DNA of 23,115 nt from assembly GCA_009778425.1 (NCBI GenBank), contig WRJU01000245.1:1-23115 (forward strand), in the 5' to 3' direction. Positions 1-7,583 of the stretch are shown one piece after another. Numbering within the stretch: position 1 is the stretch's first letter; each line of letters opens with the position of its first letter. Position numbers and translations under genes: made by a program. The notes beneath the pieces are model-generated. The model did not search any database. It saw only the letters and a list, made by a program, of their open reading frames with translations, and had not been told where the DNA came from. The DNA comes from Pseudomonadota bacterium. GTDB taxonomy: Bacteria; Pseudomonadota; Gammaproteobacteria; Burkholderiales; Rhodocyclaceae.

Positions 1-119
1 TGATTGCTGCGCGGGCTTCCGCAACAACAGGCGCGCTGCCCGGTGGCAATGGCCGCGTACCCTGTGCGGACGGTCTCTCTGACTTCTTCGTTTGATTTGC
101 TTTTGTCCGGCGTGTTCAT
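1..119 (-). CDS. ArsM-like arsenite methyltransferase, N-terminal fragment (continues beyond the window)
   Basis: Only the first 39 codons lie in the window, so this gene has no stop here. The ATG at 119 is preceded by a good ribosome site (GGGGAG, about 7 nt upstream). The peptide contains EEVRETVRTGYAAIATG followed by a cysteine cluster (CCCGSP). This resembles the start of arsenite S-adenosylmethionine methyltransferases, which begin with a V-R-x-x-Y-x-x-I-A helix and then a CCG motif. Members of that family use conserved cysteines to bind As(III) and methylate it. The SAM-binding domain would lie outside the window, so a related SAM methyltransferase cannot be excluded. It follows mtgA on the same strand after a 39-nt gap. 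Confidence 0.55.
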   Translation of the reverse strand, partial: MNTPDKSKSNEEVRETVRTGYAAIATGQRACCCGSPRSN

Positions 120-158
120 GGTAGTTTCTCCCCTTATTTGACAAGTTCAACGGCGTGT

Positions 159-854
159 TTATGGCACTTGTGCGCTGTTCATGTAAGAAAGGATGCGCTG
201 GGCGCGTGCCTGTTGCACCGGATTGAAAGAGCGTCCATAACGGCGCGGGTTGGGCAGCATGACGGCGAGCCGAGCGCTTTCTGCCGGGCCGAGGCGGGCG
301 GCGGGAACGCGATAATAGTGCCAAGCCGCCGCTTCTGCGCCAAAAATACCGTCGCCCCATTGCGCTACGTTCAGATACACCTCCAGAATGCGGCGCTTGC
401 TCCATAGCGCCTCGATCATCATGGCGATGATCGCCTCCTGACCCTTGCGGAGATAGCTGCGAGCCGGTGACAGGAACAGGTTTTTTGCCAGTTGCTGCGT
501 GATGGTGGAGCCGCCCGCCCGCGTTTTCCCACGGGCGAGGTTTTTTTCCAGCGCGGTCTGAATGCCGTCCCAGTCGAAACCGTCGTGTTCGAGAAAGTGG
601 CTGTCCTCGGCGGCGATCACGGCGCGCTTCAAGTGGATGGAAATGCGCTCGTAAGGCATCCAGGTATGGGCCAGTCTGGCTCGTGGGTTCTTGGCCTGCA
701 ATTCGGCTTGCGCGAGGCGCATGAAGCGGGTGCCGGAAGGGTTGTTGTCGCGCCAGTAGAAAATTTGGGCAAAAAACCAGAGCTGTACGCCGAGCACGAG
801 TACGAAAACCAGCAACAGGCCGCGCCATAGCCAGCGGAAAATGCGTTTTTTCAA
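159..854 (-). CDS. mtgA: Monofunctional biosynthetic peptidoglycan transglycosylase
   Basis: GT51-family enzyme that polymerises lipid II into glycan strands at the outer face of the inner membrane. The predicted 231-residue protein has one N-terminal membrane anchor (about residues 8-33), then the GT51 core. Catalytic Glu83 lies in the AAEDSHF motif, followed by GGSTITQQLAKNLFLSP and EVYLNVAQWGDGIFGAE, all family hallmarks; the length is normal. The open frame extends far upstream inside aroE, but the only sensible start is TTG at 854. It overlaps the aroE stop (TTGA) and fits the LKKRIFRW start typical of the family, with AAGG just upstream. The overlap implies translational coupling with aroE. 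The enzyme call is secure; the exact start is inferred. Confidence 0.93.
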   Translation of the reverse strand: MKKRIFRWLWRGLLLVFVLVLGVQLWFFAQIFYWRDNNPSGTRFMRLAQAELQAKNPRARLAHTWMPYERISIHLKRAVIAAEDSHFLEHDGFDWDGIQTALEKNLARGKTRAGGSTITQQLAKNLFLSPARSYLRKGQEAIIAMMIEALWSKRRILEVYLNVAQWGDGIFGAEAAAWHYYRVPAARLGPAESARLAVMLPNPRRYGRSFNPVQQARAQRILSYMNSAQVP

Positions 855-1687
855 CCCTTGGATGCCAGTTTGCGGCGCAGGTTGGAGAGCACGGATGCGC
901 TGTTTGGGCGCACACCGCGCCAGAGGGCAAAACTCTCCGCTGCCTGTTCGACCAGCATGCCAAGCCCGTCGGAGAGTCGGGCAACGCCTGCCGCGCGCGC
1001 CCAAGCCAGGAATGGGGTGTCGCTCGCGCCGTACATCATGTCGTAGGCGAACGCATCGGGCGCAAAAATGTTGCGGGGCAGATGCAAGGCTTCTTTTTTG
1101 AGGCTTGCCGAAGTGGCGTTGATGACGACATCGAACTCCCATCCGCCGAGATCCTCAAAGCCCCCGGCAGTGAAGGCCGTTTGCCCGGCGTGGGGCGCAA
1201 AGGCCGCGCGAAGCTCTTGCGCGCGCTCGATGCTGCGGTTGGCAATGGTCAGGGATACGGGCTTGGTCTGAAACAGGGGAAAGATGGCTCCGCGCGCAGC
1301 GCCGCCCGCACCGAGCAGCAGCACATGGCGACCCGCGAGCGGGCAGCCGAGATTGATGATGAGGTCGCGCACCAGTCCGATGCCGTCGGTGTTGTCACCG
1401 ATAATGATGTCGTCCCCGAAAGTAAGCGTGTTGACGGCTCCGGCCAGCCTGGCCCGTTCTGTCAGGCGGGTAGCGAGTGAGCAGGCTTCAATCTTGAACG
1501 GTACGGTGATGTTGGCTCCGCGCCCACCTTCGGCGCGGAACATCCGCACGGTGTCGGAGAAACCATCCAGCGGCGCGAGCAAGGCCTGGTAGCTCAACTC
1601 CTGCTGCGTCTGGCGGGCAAACGCGGCGTGGATGAGGGGCGATGTGCTGTGCTCAACGGGATGGCCGATGAGAGCATAACGATCCAT
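851..1687 (-). CDS. aroE: Shikimate dehydrogenase (NADP+)
   Basis: Reduces 3-dehydroshikimate to shikimate in aromatic amino acid biosynthesis (cytoplasmic). The 278-residue length is standard. The N-terminal substrate domain has GHPVEHSTSP and the NITVPFK motif with catalytic Lys65; Asp101 in GDNTDG is the partner catalytic residue. The nucleotide-binding fold has GAGGAARG followed by ANRS, the NADP-selective pattern. A C-terminal GLGMLVEQAAESF motif is also typical. It starts 50 nt downstream of the TonB-like gene and its stop overlaps mtgA, so the genes likely form one transcription unit. Confidence 0.97.
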   Translation of the reverse strand: MDRYALIGHPVEHSTSPLIHAAFARQTQQELSYQALLAPLDGFSDTVRMFRAEGGRGANITVPFKIEACSLATRLTERARLAGAVNTLTFGDDIIIGDNTDGIGLVRDLIINLGCPLAGRHVLLLGAGGAARGAIFPLFQTKPVSLTIANRSIERAQELRAAFAPHAGQTAFTAGGFEDLGGWEFDVVINATSASLKKEALHLPRNIFAPDAFAYDMMYGASDTPFLAWARAAGVARLSDGLGMLVEQAAESFALWRGVRPNSASVLSNLRRKLASKG

Positions 1688-1737
1688 TGCGGTCGTGTGT
1701 CCAAGGCGATTTCACATAAATTCGGCGGTAAAAGCCG

Positions 1738-2628
1738 TCACCTGACGTTTACCCCGAGTTTGTCATTGGTGAACATCCAAGTACGAGTGATTTCCAGTAT
1801 ATCGGTATCCCGCGCAATTTCGGGAGGAAACGGCGCGTAAGGCTCACCCAGCCGGACGATTTTTTCCGCCGCTTCGTTCAGGACAGGATACTTTGAGCGA
1901 CGGTGGATGACAATTTTTTCAAGAGTTCCGTCTTTCTTGATGGAAACTGTCATCAGCAAACTATCATACATCTTGCCGCGCGCGGCGGGGGGGTAGTGCA
2001 GTTCGCCGATGCGTTCGGCTTTGGCGCGCCAGCTTTCGATGTACTGGGCGAAACGGTATTCCCGGGTGCGTACGCCAATCTGTTTGCGGCGCGGGCGTTG
2101 GTTGTAGGCAATGGTTTTTTCGGCGATTTCGGCCTCGAGCTTGAGTGCCATTGCCGTAGCGTCCGTAGCGTCTGTACCGGTGACGGGTTGCGGTGCGGCG
2201 GGTTTTTTATCCTTGGGGGCGGCTGTGCTGATGGCTACGTCTCCATCCTCCTGGGTCAAAACCTCTTCGTGCTGCTTTTGTCTTATGGCTACCCGTTGCC
2301 CTCGCGACATGTCGAGCAGGTCATTGCCGTTGCGCATGTTGTCCTGTGGTGGTAGCGGCGAAGCGGCGCGGACATCCTCGCTGCTGTCGCCGCCGCCGTC
2401 GAGATTGGCTTGCGCCAATGCCTGCGGATCCGTCGGAACCGTGTCGTGTCGGGCATTGACGAGAATGACGTCAAGGGTGGGCGTACGTTCCGCGAGCATT
2501 TCGGGCATGGTGAAATGAATAAGCATCACCAGGACGTGCACCATGGCTGAAACGGCAAAGCCGATGGTCAGCCGCCTGTCTTGGTCGGATCTCCATGCTG
2601 CGGAAAGAAAAGATAGCTTTATTGCCAT
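1738..2628 (-). CDS. TonB-family energy-transducer-like protein
   Basis: Predicted 296-residue protein starting at ATG 2628; an in-frame TTG six codons upstream is less likely. It has a short cytoplasmic N-terminus, one membrane anchor (about residues 20-40), a long polar periplasmic linker and a C-terminal domain of about 95 residues. That domain has HYPPAARGKMYDSLLMTVSI and a later YAPFPPEI segment, resembling the TonB C-terminal domain that contacts outer-membrane receptors. Unlike classical TonB it lacks an obvious Pro-Glu/Pro-Lys repeat linker, and no exbB or exbD gene is adjacent. Proteins of this type sit between aroE and an RNB ribonuclease in several betaproteobacteria, as I recall. 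A role in TonB-type energy transfer or envelope function is likely but unproven. Confidence 0.8.
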   Translation of the reverse strand: MAIKLSFLSAAWRSDQDRRLTIGFAVSAMVHVLVMLIHFTMPEMLAERTPTLDVILVNARHDTVPTDPQALAQANLDGGGDSSEDVRAASPLPPQDNMRNGNDLLDMSRGQRVAIRQKQHEEVLTQEDGDVAISTAAPKDKKPAAPQPVTGTDATDATAMALKLEAEIAEKTIAYNQRPRRKQIGVRTREYRFAQYIESWRAKAERIGELHYPPAARGKMYDSLLMTVSIKKDGTLEKIVIHRRSKYPVLNEAAEKIVRLGEPYAPFPPEIARDTDILEITRTWMFTNDKLGVNVR

Positions 2629-2705
2629 GTGTGAGATTCTACGCAAGCAATCGGGTCTCGGGCGATTCTGTCATCCAGGACATGGGTGATAGTGTTTCGT
2701 TTCTG

Positions 2706-4604
2706 TCAATATTCCACCTCTTCCCACGCTTCTGGGTCGGGTTCGGAGAGAGTGGCGAGATAGCGGGCATTGACTTCGACGTCGATCAAGTCGCTGCCCG
2801 TGATGGCCAGGCTGATTTTCGAGCCGGACAGTTGCGGGGGAAGTGAAGGTACCCTGAAAACGAGCGGGATGTCGATGAGGCGAACGAGATTGTCACGCAA
2901 AACAAACGCTTCTGTTGTTCGTACATCGTTTTGCCGCAGCCACCGCACACACCAGTAACGTTCGATGCGGCGCTGGAATTCGTTGTATTCGGCGTAAGCC
3001 AGCTCAAAATCGCGCATCGCTTCCAACAGATCGGTCGATCTGGGGGGGAAGGCCGGAGTGCTTGCGTTGAGCACGGCGGCAATTTGCCATTGATTGACGA
3101 GATCGGCGTAACGGCGTAGCGGGGAACTCGACCAGGCATAACAATCGACGCCGAGCCCCTCGTGCGGTGCAGCCACCGTTGCCATGCGCACCTTGCCGCC
3201 GCCTTGTACGCGGTATAGGCCGGGTACACCGGCCTCATCGAGCAGTTGGCCCCAGGTGGAATTGGCAAAGATCATCAACTCGGCCACGAGCTTTTCCAGG
3301 GGCGAGCCGCGCAGCCGTTTTCCAATGGCAATGACGCCAGGGCCATCCGGCGAGTTTCGTTCCCAGTCGACGGAAAAAGTGTGATCCACCTGATTTGCGT
3401 TTTTAGAAGGTTTGCCGCGTCCGGCTTCGAGTACCGTGGCAAGTTCCCAGAGCAGGGTGAGTTCCTTTTTCCAGGGAAAATCCGGACCGCCTTTCGTTAG
3501 CGTCGTTTCGTTGAAAATCGGCTCGATGTCGTGATGACGCAGGTTGGCGACGACCGGCACACACTCGATGCGGCTTTCGTGGCTAAGGACGGTCAGGTCG
3601 GCCCGCACATCGAGGTAAAGCGACATGGCATAGCAAGTACGCCCCGCACTGAGTGTAAACGCCGAGACGACGTCATCGGGCAGCATCGTGATCTTGCCGC
3701 CCGGCATGTAGACGGTGGACAAGCGCCTGCGCGCGATGGCATCCAACGTAGAGCCGCGCATAAAACCCAGGGCAGGCGCGGCGATATGGATGCCGATCTT
3801 CCAGCCGCCGTCCGGCTGTGGCGTGACGGAAAAGGCGTCGTCGATCTCTGTGGTCGAAGCATCGTCGATTGAAAACGCGGCGACATCCGCGCACGGCAAA
3901 CCGGTCGGGAAAACGGGCGGGTCGAAAGCCGGGAAATCCGTGCCTTCCGGGAACTGCTCGAACAGGAAGCGGCGGTAGTGATAGTCGTGGCTCGATGGCA
4001 GCGCGCCGCACTCCAGCAGCAAGCTTGCCGCAGACAGCCCCGCGTCGATGCAGGCCGCTTCCAGCGCCTTCGCCTCGATGCGGTTGCGGTCGGGGCGATA
4101 GAGCAATTGGGGGATCATGCCGCCGAATTCAGTAGGCAACCGCCTTGCCGCCAGTTCCGCGCGCATTCGCTCGATGGCTTCGGTCTGCAGCCGTTTTTTC
4201 TCCATGCCCGCTTTTGCCGCGCGCAGGATGTCTTCCGGAGCTTTGCGGAAGCGCCCTTTGCCCCGACGGTGAAACCACATCGGTGCGGCGTGCAGCGAAA
4301 GCAGCATCGCGGCGGCTTCTACTGCGTCCGGCGCGTGGCCGTAATAATCGGCGGCAAACTCCGTGAATGCAAATTCCTCGTCACCGCAGACGTTCCATAG
4401 GAAATCCGTATCGAGTTCAGCGGCAGCGGCCTCCGCGCGAGCCAACAGGTCGGCGGGCGCGGGTTCGCGGAATTCGAGCAGCACGTTGGCGCGCTTCAAT
4501 TTCACCCGTTTTCCGTGCGTGTTATCCACCTGGAGCGAGCTGTCGTTATCGGCTCGCACGGTTCCGGCCTTGAAGCCGCCCCCCTCTTCGAACAAGACAA
4601 ACAT
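2706..4604 (-). CDS. RNB-domain ribonuclease (RNase II/R family)
   Basis: Predicted 632-residue 3'-5' exoribonuclease. An N-terminal region of about 240 residues precedes the RNB catalytic domain. The signature FSIDDASTTEIDDAFSV (around residues 242-258) carries the metal-binding acidic residues, followed by IGIHIAAP. Further RNB motifs are RRRLSTVYMPGGKITMLP and SSPLRRYADLVNQWQ near residue 490, the conserved RYxDL region. The acidic position matching E. coli RNase II Asp207 is Glu here, while the final DD pair is kept. The protein is close to RNase II in size and shorter than RNase R. It starts at ATG 4604, 16 nt after the uppP stop, and probably shares the uppP transcript. Confidence 0.9.
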   Translation of the reverse strand: MFVLFEEGGGFKAGTVRADNDSSLQVDNTHGKRVKLKRANVLLEFREPAPADLLARAEAAAAELDTDFLWNVCGDEEFAFTEFAADYYGHAPDAVEAAAMLLSLHAAPMWFHRRGKGRFRKAPEDILRAAKAGMEKKRLQTEAIERMRAELAARRLPTEFGGMIPQLLYRPDRNRIEAKALEAACIDAGLSAASLLLECGALPSSHDYHYRRFLFEQFPEGTDFPAFDPPVFPTGLPCADVAAFSIDDASTTEIDDAFSVTPQPDGGWKIGIHIAAPALGFMRGSTLDAIARRRLSTVYMPGGKITMLPDDVVSAFTLSAGRTCYAMSLYLDVRADLTVLSHESRIECVPVVANLRHHDIEPIFNETTLTKGGPDFPWKKELTLLWELATVLEAGRGKPSKNANQVDHTFSVDWERNSPDGPGVIAIGKRLRGSPLEKLVAELMIFANSTWGQLLDEAGVPGLYRVQGGGKVRMATVAAPHEGLGVDCYAWSSSPLRRYADLVNQWQIAAVLNASTPAFPPRSTDLLEAMRDFELAYAEYNEFQRRIERYWCVRWLRQNDVRTTEAFVLRDNLVRLIDIPLVFRVPSLPPQLSGSKISLAITGSDLIDVEVNARYLATLSEPDPEAWEEVEY

Positions 4605-4620
4605 GATGGCTGCCGCGCGC

Positions 4621-5460
4621 TTAGTCCGGCAGGCTCCAGTCTACGATGCCGAAATGCCAGGAGGCGAGAACGATCAGACCGAAAATGATGCGATAATAAG
4701 CAAAAGGTATAAATGTATGGGTGGAGATGTAGCGCAGCAGGAAGCGCACTGCCCACATTGACGAGACAAACGAGGCGATGAAGCCGACCGCGAAGAATGG
4801 GATGTGGCCCACGTTGAACAGATGCCAGCTCTTGTAAACATCCAGTACCGTGGCTCCGACCATGGTCGGAATGGCGAGAAAGAAAGAAAACTCCGTAGCG
4901 GCCTTGCGCGATAGGCCAAAAATTACCCCGCCGATGATAGTTGCCCCAGAGCGAGAAGTACCGGGGATCATTGCGAGCGCCTGCGCAAAACCAATCTTGA
5001 CCGCAGTGCCTGCGGTCATGTCGTCGATACTCGTCTGATGCGGGTGATTCCGAAGAAAACGCTCGACGATGAAAATGATGATGCCGCCCACGATCAAGGC
5101 TCCCGCAACGACGAGAGGATTGAACAGTACCTGTTTGATTGTCTTGTGAAAGGCCAGACCCAGGATGCACGCGGGCAGAAAGGCGAGGATGATCATCAGC
5201 ACGAAACGCATGCTGGGGCGGCTGCGCGGCCTACGCAGGACTCCGAGCGTCACTTCGGCGATTTTTGTCCGGAAAACCCAGCACACCGCGAAGATGGAGG
5301 CGAGTTGGATGACAACATCGAAGACTTTGCCGATTTCATCATGGGAGCCGAGCAGGTCGCCTGCAATGATGAGGTGCCCCGTCGAGGAAACAGGCAGGAA
5401 CTCGGTCAGCCCTTGGACAATGCCAAGCACGAGCGCGGTGATGAAAGTGTGAATATCCAT
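4621..5460 (-). CDS. uppP: Undecaprenyl-diphosphatase (BacA/UppP)
   Basis: Dephosphorylates undecaprenyl pyrophosphate to recycle the lipid carrier for peptidoglycan and other envelope polymers; overproduction in other species gives bacitracin resistance. The 279-residue polytopic membrane protein carries both family signatures: QGLTEFLPVSSTGH (Gln16, Glu20, His29) and PGTSRSGATI (Arg170). Several hydrophobic helices (e.g. about residues 48-63, 86-104 and 116-133) fit the known fold. The ATG at 5460 is in the usual MDIHTFITALVLGIVQGLTEF context. A candidate sigma70 promoter lies about 33 nt upstream. The RNB ribonuclease follows closely. Confidence 0.97.
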   Translation of the reverse strand: MDIHTFITALVLGIVQGLTEFLPVSSTGHLIIAGDLLGSHDEIGKVFDVVIQLASIFAVCWVFRTKIAEVTLGVLRRPRSRPSMRFVLMIILAFLPACILGLAFHKTIKQVLFNPLVVAGALIVGGIIIFIVERFLRNHPHQTSIDDMTAGTAVKIGFAQALAMIPGTSRSGATIIGGVIFGLSRKAATEFSFFLAIPTMVGATVLDVYKSWHLFNVGHIPFFAVGFIASFVSSMWAVRFLLRYISTHTFIPFAYYRIIFGLIVLASWHFGIVDWSLPD

Positions 5461-5492
5461 TGGGGATGTTTGGCGGAAGCGTAAAAGGACGA

Positions 5493-5520
5493 AGTATATC
5501 TGAACTGCTGCTCGTGCCAG
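5493..5520 (-). promoter_or_regulatory. Candidate sigma70 promoter for uppP
   Basis: On the minus strand, CTGGCA (5520-5515) and TATACT (5498-5493) are separated by 16 nt. The -10 matches 5 of 6 consensus bases and the -35 matches 4 of 6. The predicted start point lies about 25 nt before the uppP ATG. It sits downstream of the tmRNA terminator, which would insulate uppP from ssrA transcription. Assigned by eye only. Confidence 0.4.
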
Positions 5521-5583
5521 TGTTCTTTTGACGTGTTGAGCCTTCTTCCCCGGCTCCTCGCCTGTAAAGCGCGGGAGAGGTTA

Positions 5584-5616
5584 TAAAAATGACGGTGGGA
5601 ACCGAAGTTCCCACCG
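5584..5616 (-). terminator. Rho-independent terminator of the tmRNA gene
   Basis: A perfect 10-bp stem (5607-5616 with 5593-5602) closes a UUCG tetraloop when read on the minus strand. It is followed by a U-rich run (TCATTTTTAT). It lies about 43 nt past the tag stop codon and ends the ssrA transcript before uppP. Confidence 0.85.
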
Positions 5617-5881
5617 GCTGTCTTGGGTTACAAGGCTTCAGCGGCCCCGGCAGTCAGCTCAAGCGGCGACTGCGAAACGCTCATCGTTGGCGTTTATGGT
5701 TTTGCGCGGATTACGTCCGTCGCCTCTCGGGTTGCCTGCTTGCTTTTGCTCGCCCTGTCGAAACCGGGACACCCCCACCGAAACACACTCACCGGAATCC
5801 GGAATCGCGTTTCGGTGGAGGTGAGGGGAGTCGAACCCCTGTCCAAAACGTCTCCAGCTCGCCGGAGTTACAACCATGCCC
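5590..5881 (-). ncRNA. ssrA: Transfer-messenger RNA, circularly permuted two-piece form
   Basis: tmRNA rescues ribosomes stalled on broken mRNAs and adds a degradation tag. Here the tRNA-like 3' part comes first on the minus strand. A T arm (AGGGG, loop TTCGACT, CCCCT) is followed by acceptor strand CACCTCC at 5823-5817, then ACC. The 5' part follows: GGGGGTG at 5776-5770 pairs with that strand (seven pairs, one G-U), then TCCCGGTTTCGACAGGG, the conserved tmRNA 5' region. Downstream is a tag frame, codons 5691-5662 with stop TGA 5661-5659, encoding ANDERFAVAA. This order (acceptor piece, intervening segment, coding piece) is the permuted arrangement known in alphaproteobacteria, some cyanobacteria and some betaproteobacteria. 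The mature pieces would be roughly 5881-5814 and 5776 to about 5620. The exact outer ends are inferred. Confidence 0.93.
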
Positions 5882-5884
5882 GGA

Positions 5885-5913
5885 ATTGTGGGGGATGCGG
5901 GCGGGGAAATCAA
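5885..5913 (-). promoter_or_regulatory. Candidate sigma70 promoter for ssrA
   Basis: Minus-strand TTGATT (5913-5908) and CACAAT (5890-5885) are separated by exactly 17 nt, just after the ubiG stop. The predicted start near 5879 gives a transcript beginning GGGCATGG, immediately ahead of the acceptor piece. This suggests ssrA is transcribed on its own rather than only by read-through from ubiG. Assigned by eye. Confidence 0.5.
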
Positions 5914-5920
5914 CCTTCAA

Positions 5921-6625
5921 TCAGGCAGGGCGGCGGGTTTGCATCATGTAGTTGACAGAGGTGTCGCGGTTCAGGCTGTAGGCACGGGTAAAGGGGTTGT
6001 ACGACAGGCCGCTCATGGAGGCGGTCACAAGCCCGGCTTCGCGGCAGAACCGGGCAAGCTCGGAAGGCTTGATGAAGCGGGCGTAGTCGTGCATGCCGCG
6101 CGGCAGCAGCTTGAGTATGTATTCAGCCCCTACGATGGCGAAGAGGAAGGATTTGGGGTTGCGGTTCAGGGTGGAGAAAAAGACGTGTCCGCCGGGGCGT
6201 ACCAGGCGTGCGCAGGCCGTGACGATACTGGCGGGGTCGGGAACGTGTTCGAGCATTTCCATGCAGGTGACGATGTCGAACTGCCCTGCATGCGTCTCGG
6301 CAAGGGTTTCTGCCGGAACGTGCCGGTAGTCGATTTTCAGTTCGCTCTCGAACAGGTGCAGGCGAGCGACGCTGAGCGCCTTTTCGGACAGGTCGATGCC
6401 GGTGACTTCCGCGCCACGCGAGGCCATGCCCTCGGCCAGTACGCCGCCGCCGCATCCGACATCGAGCGCCTTTTTGCCAGAAAGCCCTGCCAGTGCGTCG
6501 ATCCAGTCGAGGCGCAACGGATTGATTTCGTGCAGCGGTTTGAATTCGGAAGCGGGATCCCACCAGCGATGGGCAAGCTCACTGAATTTGTCCAGTTCCG
6601 AGGGGTCGGTGTTGAGTGTGCTCAT
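5921..6625 (-). CDS. ubiG: Ubiquinone biosynthesis O-methyltransferase UbiG
   Basis: SAM-dependent enzyme performing both O-methylations in ubiquinone synthesis (bifunctional in E. coli). The 234-residue protein has the family N-terminus (LDKFSELAHRWWDP), the helix with LHEINPLRLDWI, SAM motif I (ALDVGCGGG, residues 53-61), the acidic residue in TGIDLSE, and motif EMLEHVPDP. All are diagnostic of UbiG. It lies downstream of the ompA-type gene, a common betaproteobacterial order. The phosphoglycolate phosphatase gene (gph) that often follows ubiG is absent; ssrA takes its place. Confidence 0.97.
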   Translation of the reverse strand: MSTLNTDPSELDKFSELAHRWWDPASEFKPLHEINPLRLDWIDALAGLSGKKALDVGCGGGVLAEGMASRGAEVTGIDLSEKALSVARLHLFESELKIDYRHVPAETLAETHAGQFDIVTCMEMLEHVPDPASIVTACARLVRPGGHVFFSTLNRNPKSFLFAIVGAEYILKLLPRGMHDYARFIKPSELARFCREAGLVTASMSGLSYNPFTRAYSLNRDTSVNYMMQTRRPA

Positions 6626-6679
6626 GGGATTCTCGATATGAACGGGTGAGAACAGGCGCTACAGGGTACGTGATTGCCA

Positions 6680-6693
6680 CGCTTGCGCAAGCG
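6680..6693. repeat. 14-bp perfect palindrome upstream of ubiG
   Basis: CGCTTGCGCAAGCG is a perfect palindrome, flanked by TGCC-A on one side and G-GGCA-type sequence on the other, which extends the dyad imperfectly. It lies between the ompA terminator and the ubiG start, 54 nt before the ATG. It could be an operator, a leader hairpin or a short repeated element. No function is assigned. Confidence 0.4.
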
Positions 6694-6706
6694 GGCATCG
6701 CAAAAC

Positions 6707-6734
6707 AAAAAACCCTGCCAGAGCAGGGTTTTTT
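6707..6734 (-). terminator. Rho-independent terminator after the OmpA-family gene
   Basis: A 12-bp inverted repeat of A6-CCCTGC and GCAGGG-T6 with loop CAGA (on the plus strand). The GC core is flanked by an A-run and a T-run, so it can act in both directions. It lies 22 nt beyond the ompA-type stop and should separate that highly expressed gene from ubiG. Confidence 0.9.
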
Positions 6735-6755
6735 GCGAAACAGGACAGCCAGAGC

Positions 6756-7481
6756 TTACCGGGTACCGATAATTTCAATATCGACGCGGCGGTCAGGTTG
6801 CAGGCAGTCGATGAGCGCCGGACGCGCCTTGACGTTGTTGCACTGGGTGCCCGTCACAGGCTGCGTTTTGCCCCGGCCTTCGGTATAGATGCGGGAAGCA
6901 TCAATGCCCTGATCGACCATGTAGCTCTTCACGGAAGCGGCACGGCGCTCGGACAGGCGCTGGTTGCCGGCATTGTCACCAATGCGGTCGGTGTGGCCGA
7001 TCACGATGACGGTTTCAAGCTGAAGCTGCTTGGCCTGGGCGACGATGTTGTCCAGAGCGGTACGGCCTTCGGGCTTGAGCACGGCCTTGTTGAAATCAAA
7101 CAGGAAGTCGGCTTCCAGGCGGACTTTCTCTTGGGCGATGGCACCGGGAGTCCCTTGAACCGGCTCTTCCTGAGCAACAGGTTCCGGGGCTGGCGGTGGG
7201 GCGGTCGCTTCACATTTGTCTTTCGGGACGATGTCGCCATCGCATCCGCAGCCGGCCGGGAACTCGCCTGCCATGGCGGTTTCGGCGGCAGCCGCCGTCC
7301 AGTAACCGGTACGCCAGCACAAACCGGCGCCACTGCGGGTAACGACTTTGCGAGCGTCGATCGCGTAGGGGATGACACCTGTGCCGTCAACGACGACATC
7401 TTGCGCGAAAGCGGTGGAAGCGGACAGGCCGATCGAGGCAATCGCGGCCAGCGCGAGCAGCTTCTTGTGGTGTTTGGTCAT
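6756..7481 (-). CDS. OmpA-family outer-membrane/peptidoglycan-linking protein
   Basis: 241-residue exported protein. A signal peptide spans residues 1-26, with predicted cleavage AFA|QD. The middle section has a Cys-rich stretch (GCGCDGD) and a Pro-rich linker (APPPAPEPV). The C-terminal OmpA domain runs from about residue 120 to 238 and has FDFNKAVLKPEG, GHTDRIGDNAGNQRLSERRA (peptidoglycan-binding Asp and Arg) and a C-terminal Cys pair (TQCNN...IDCLQPDRRV). The N-terminal region is too short for an eight-stranded barrel, so it resembles the Neisseria RmpM-like group rather than E. coli OmpA. A GAGGAAA ribosome site precedes the ATG, and a strong terminator follows the gene. Confidence 0.93.
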   Translation of the reverse strand: MTKHHKKLLALAAIASIGLSASTAFAQDVVVDGTGVIPYAIDARKVVTRSGAGLCWRTGYWTAAAAETAMAGEFPAGCGCDGDIVPKDKCEATAPPPAPEPVAQEEPVQGTPGAIAQEKVRLEADFLFDFNKAVLKPEGRTALDNIVAQAKQLQLETVIVIGHTDRIGDNAGNQRLSERRAASVKSYMVDQGIDASRIYTEGRGKTQPVTGTQCNNVKARPALIDCLQPDRRVDIEIIGTR

Positions 7482-7583
7482 GGTTTCCTCAGTTTTGTAA
7501 AAGGCGAGACAGTGCCGCAGGAACTATGCCGAATAACCTTGAGGGTCACCCGACGACTTCTGTTGAGCGAAAATCCAACTCAG

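Noticed and set aside
5589..5955. Open frames of 84-120 codons on both strands across the ssrA region
   Set aside because: They overlay the permuted tmRNA and its terminator, and none has a ribosome site or recognisable domain.
5876..6649. 257-codon open frame opposite ubiG
   Set aside because: It mirrors the codon structure of ubiG on the other strand, a common artefact in high-GC DNA.
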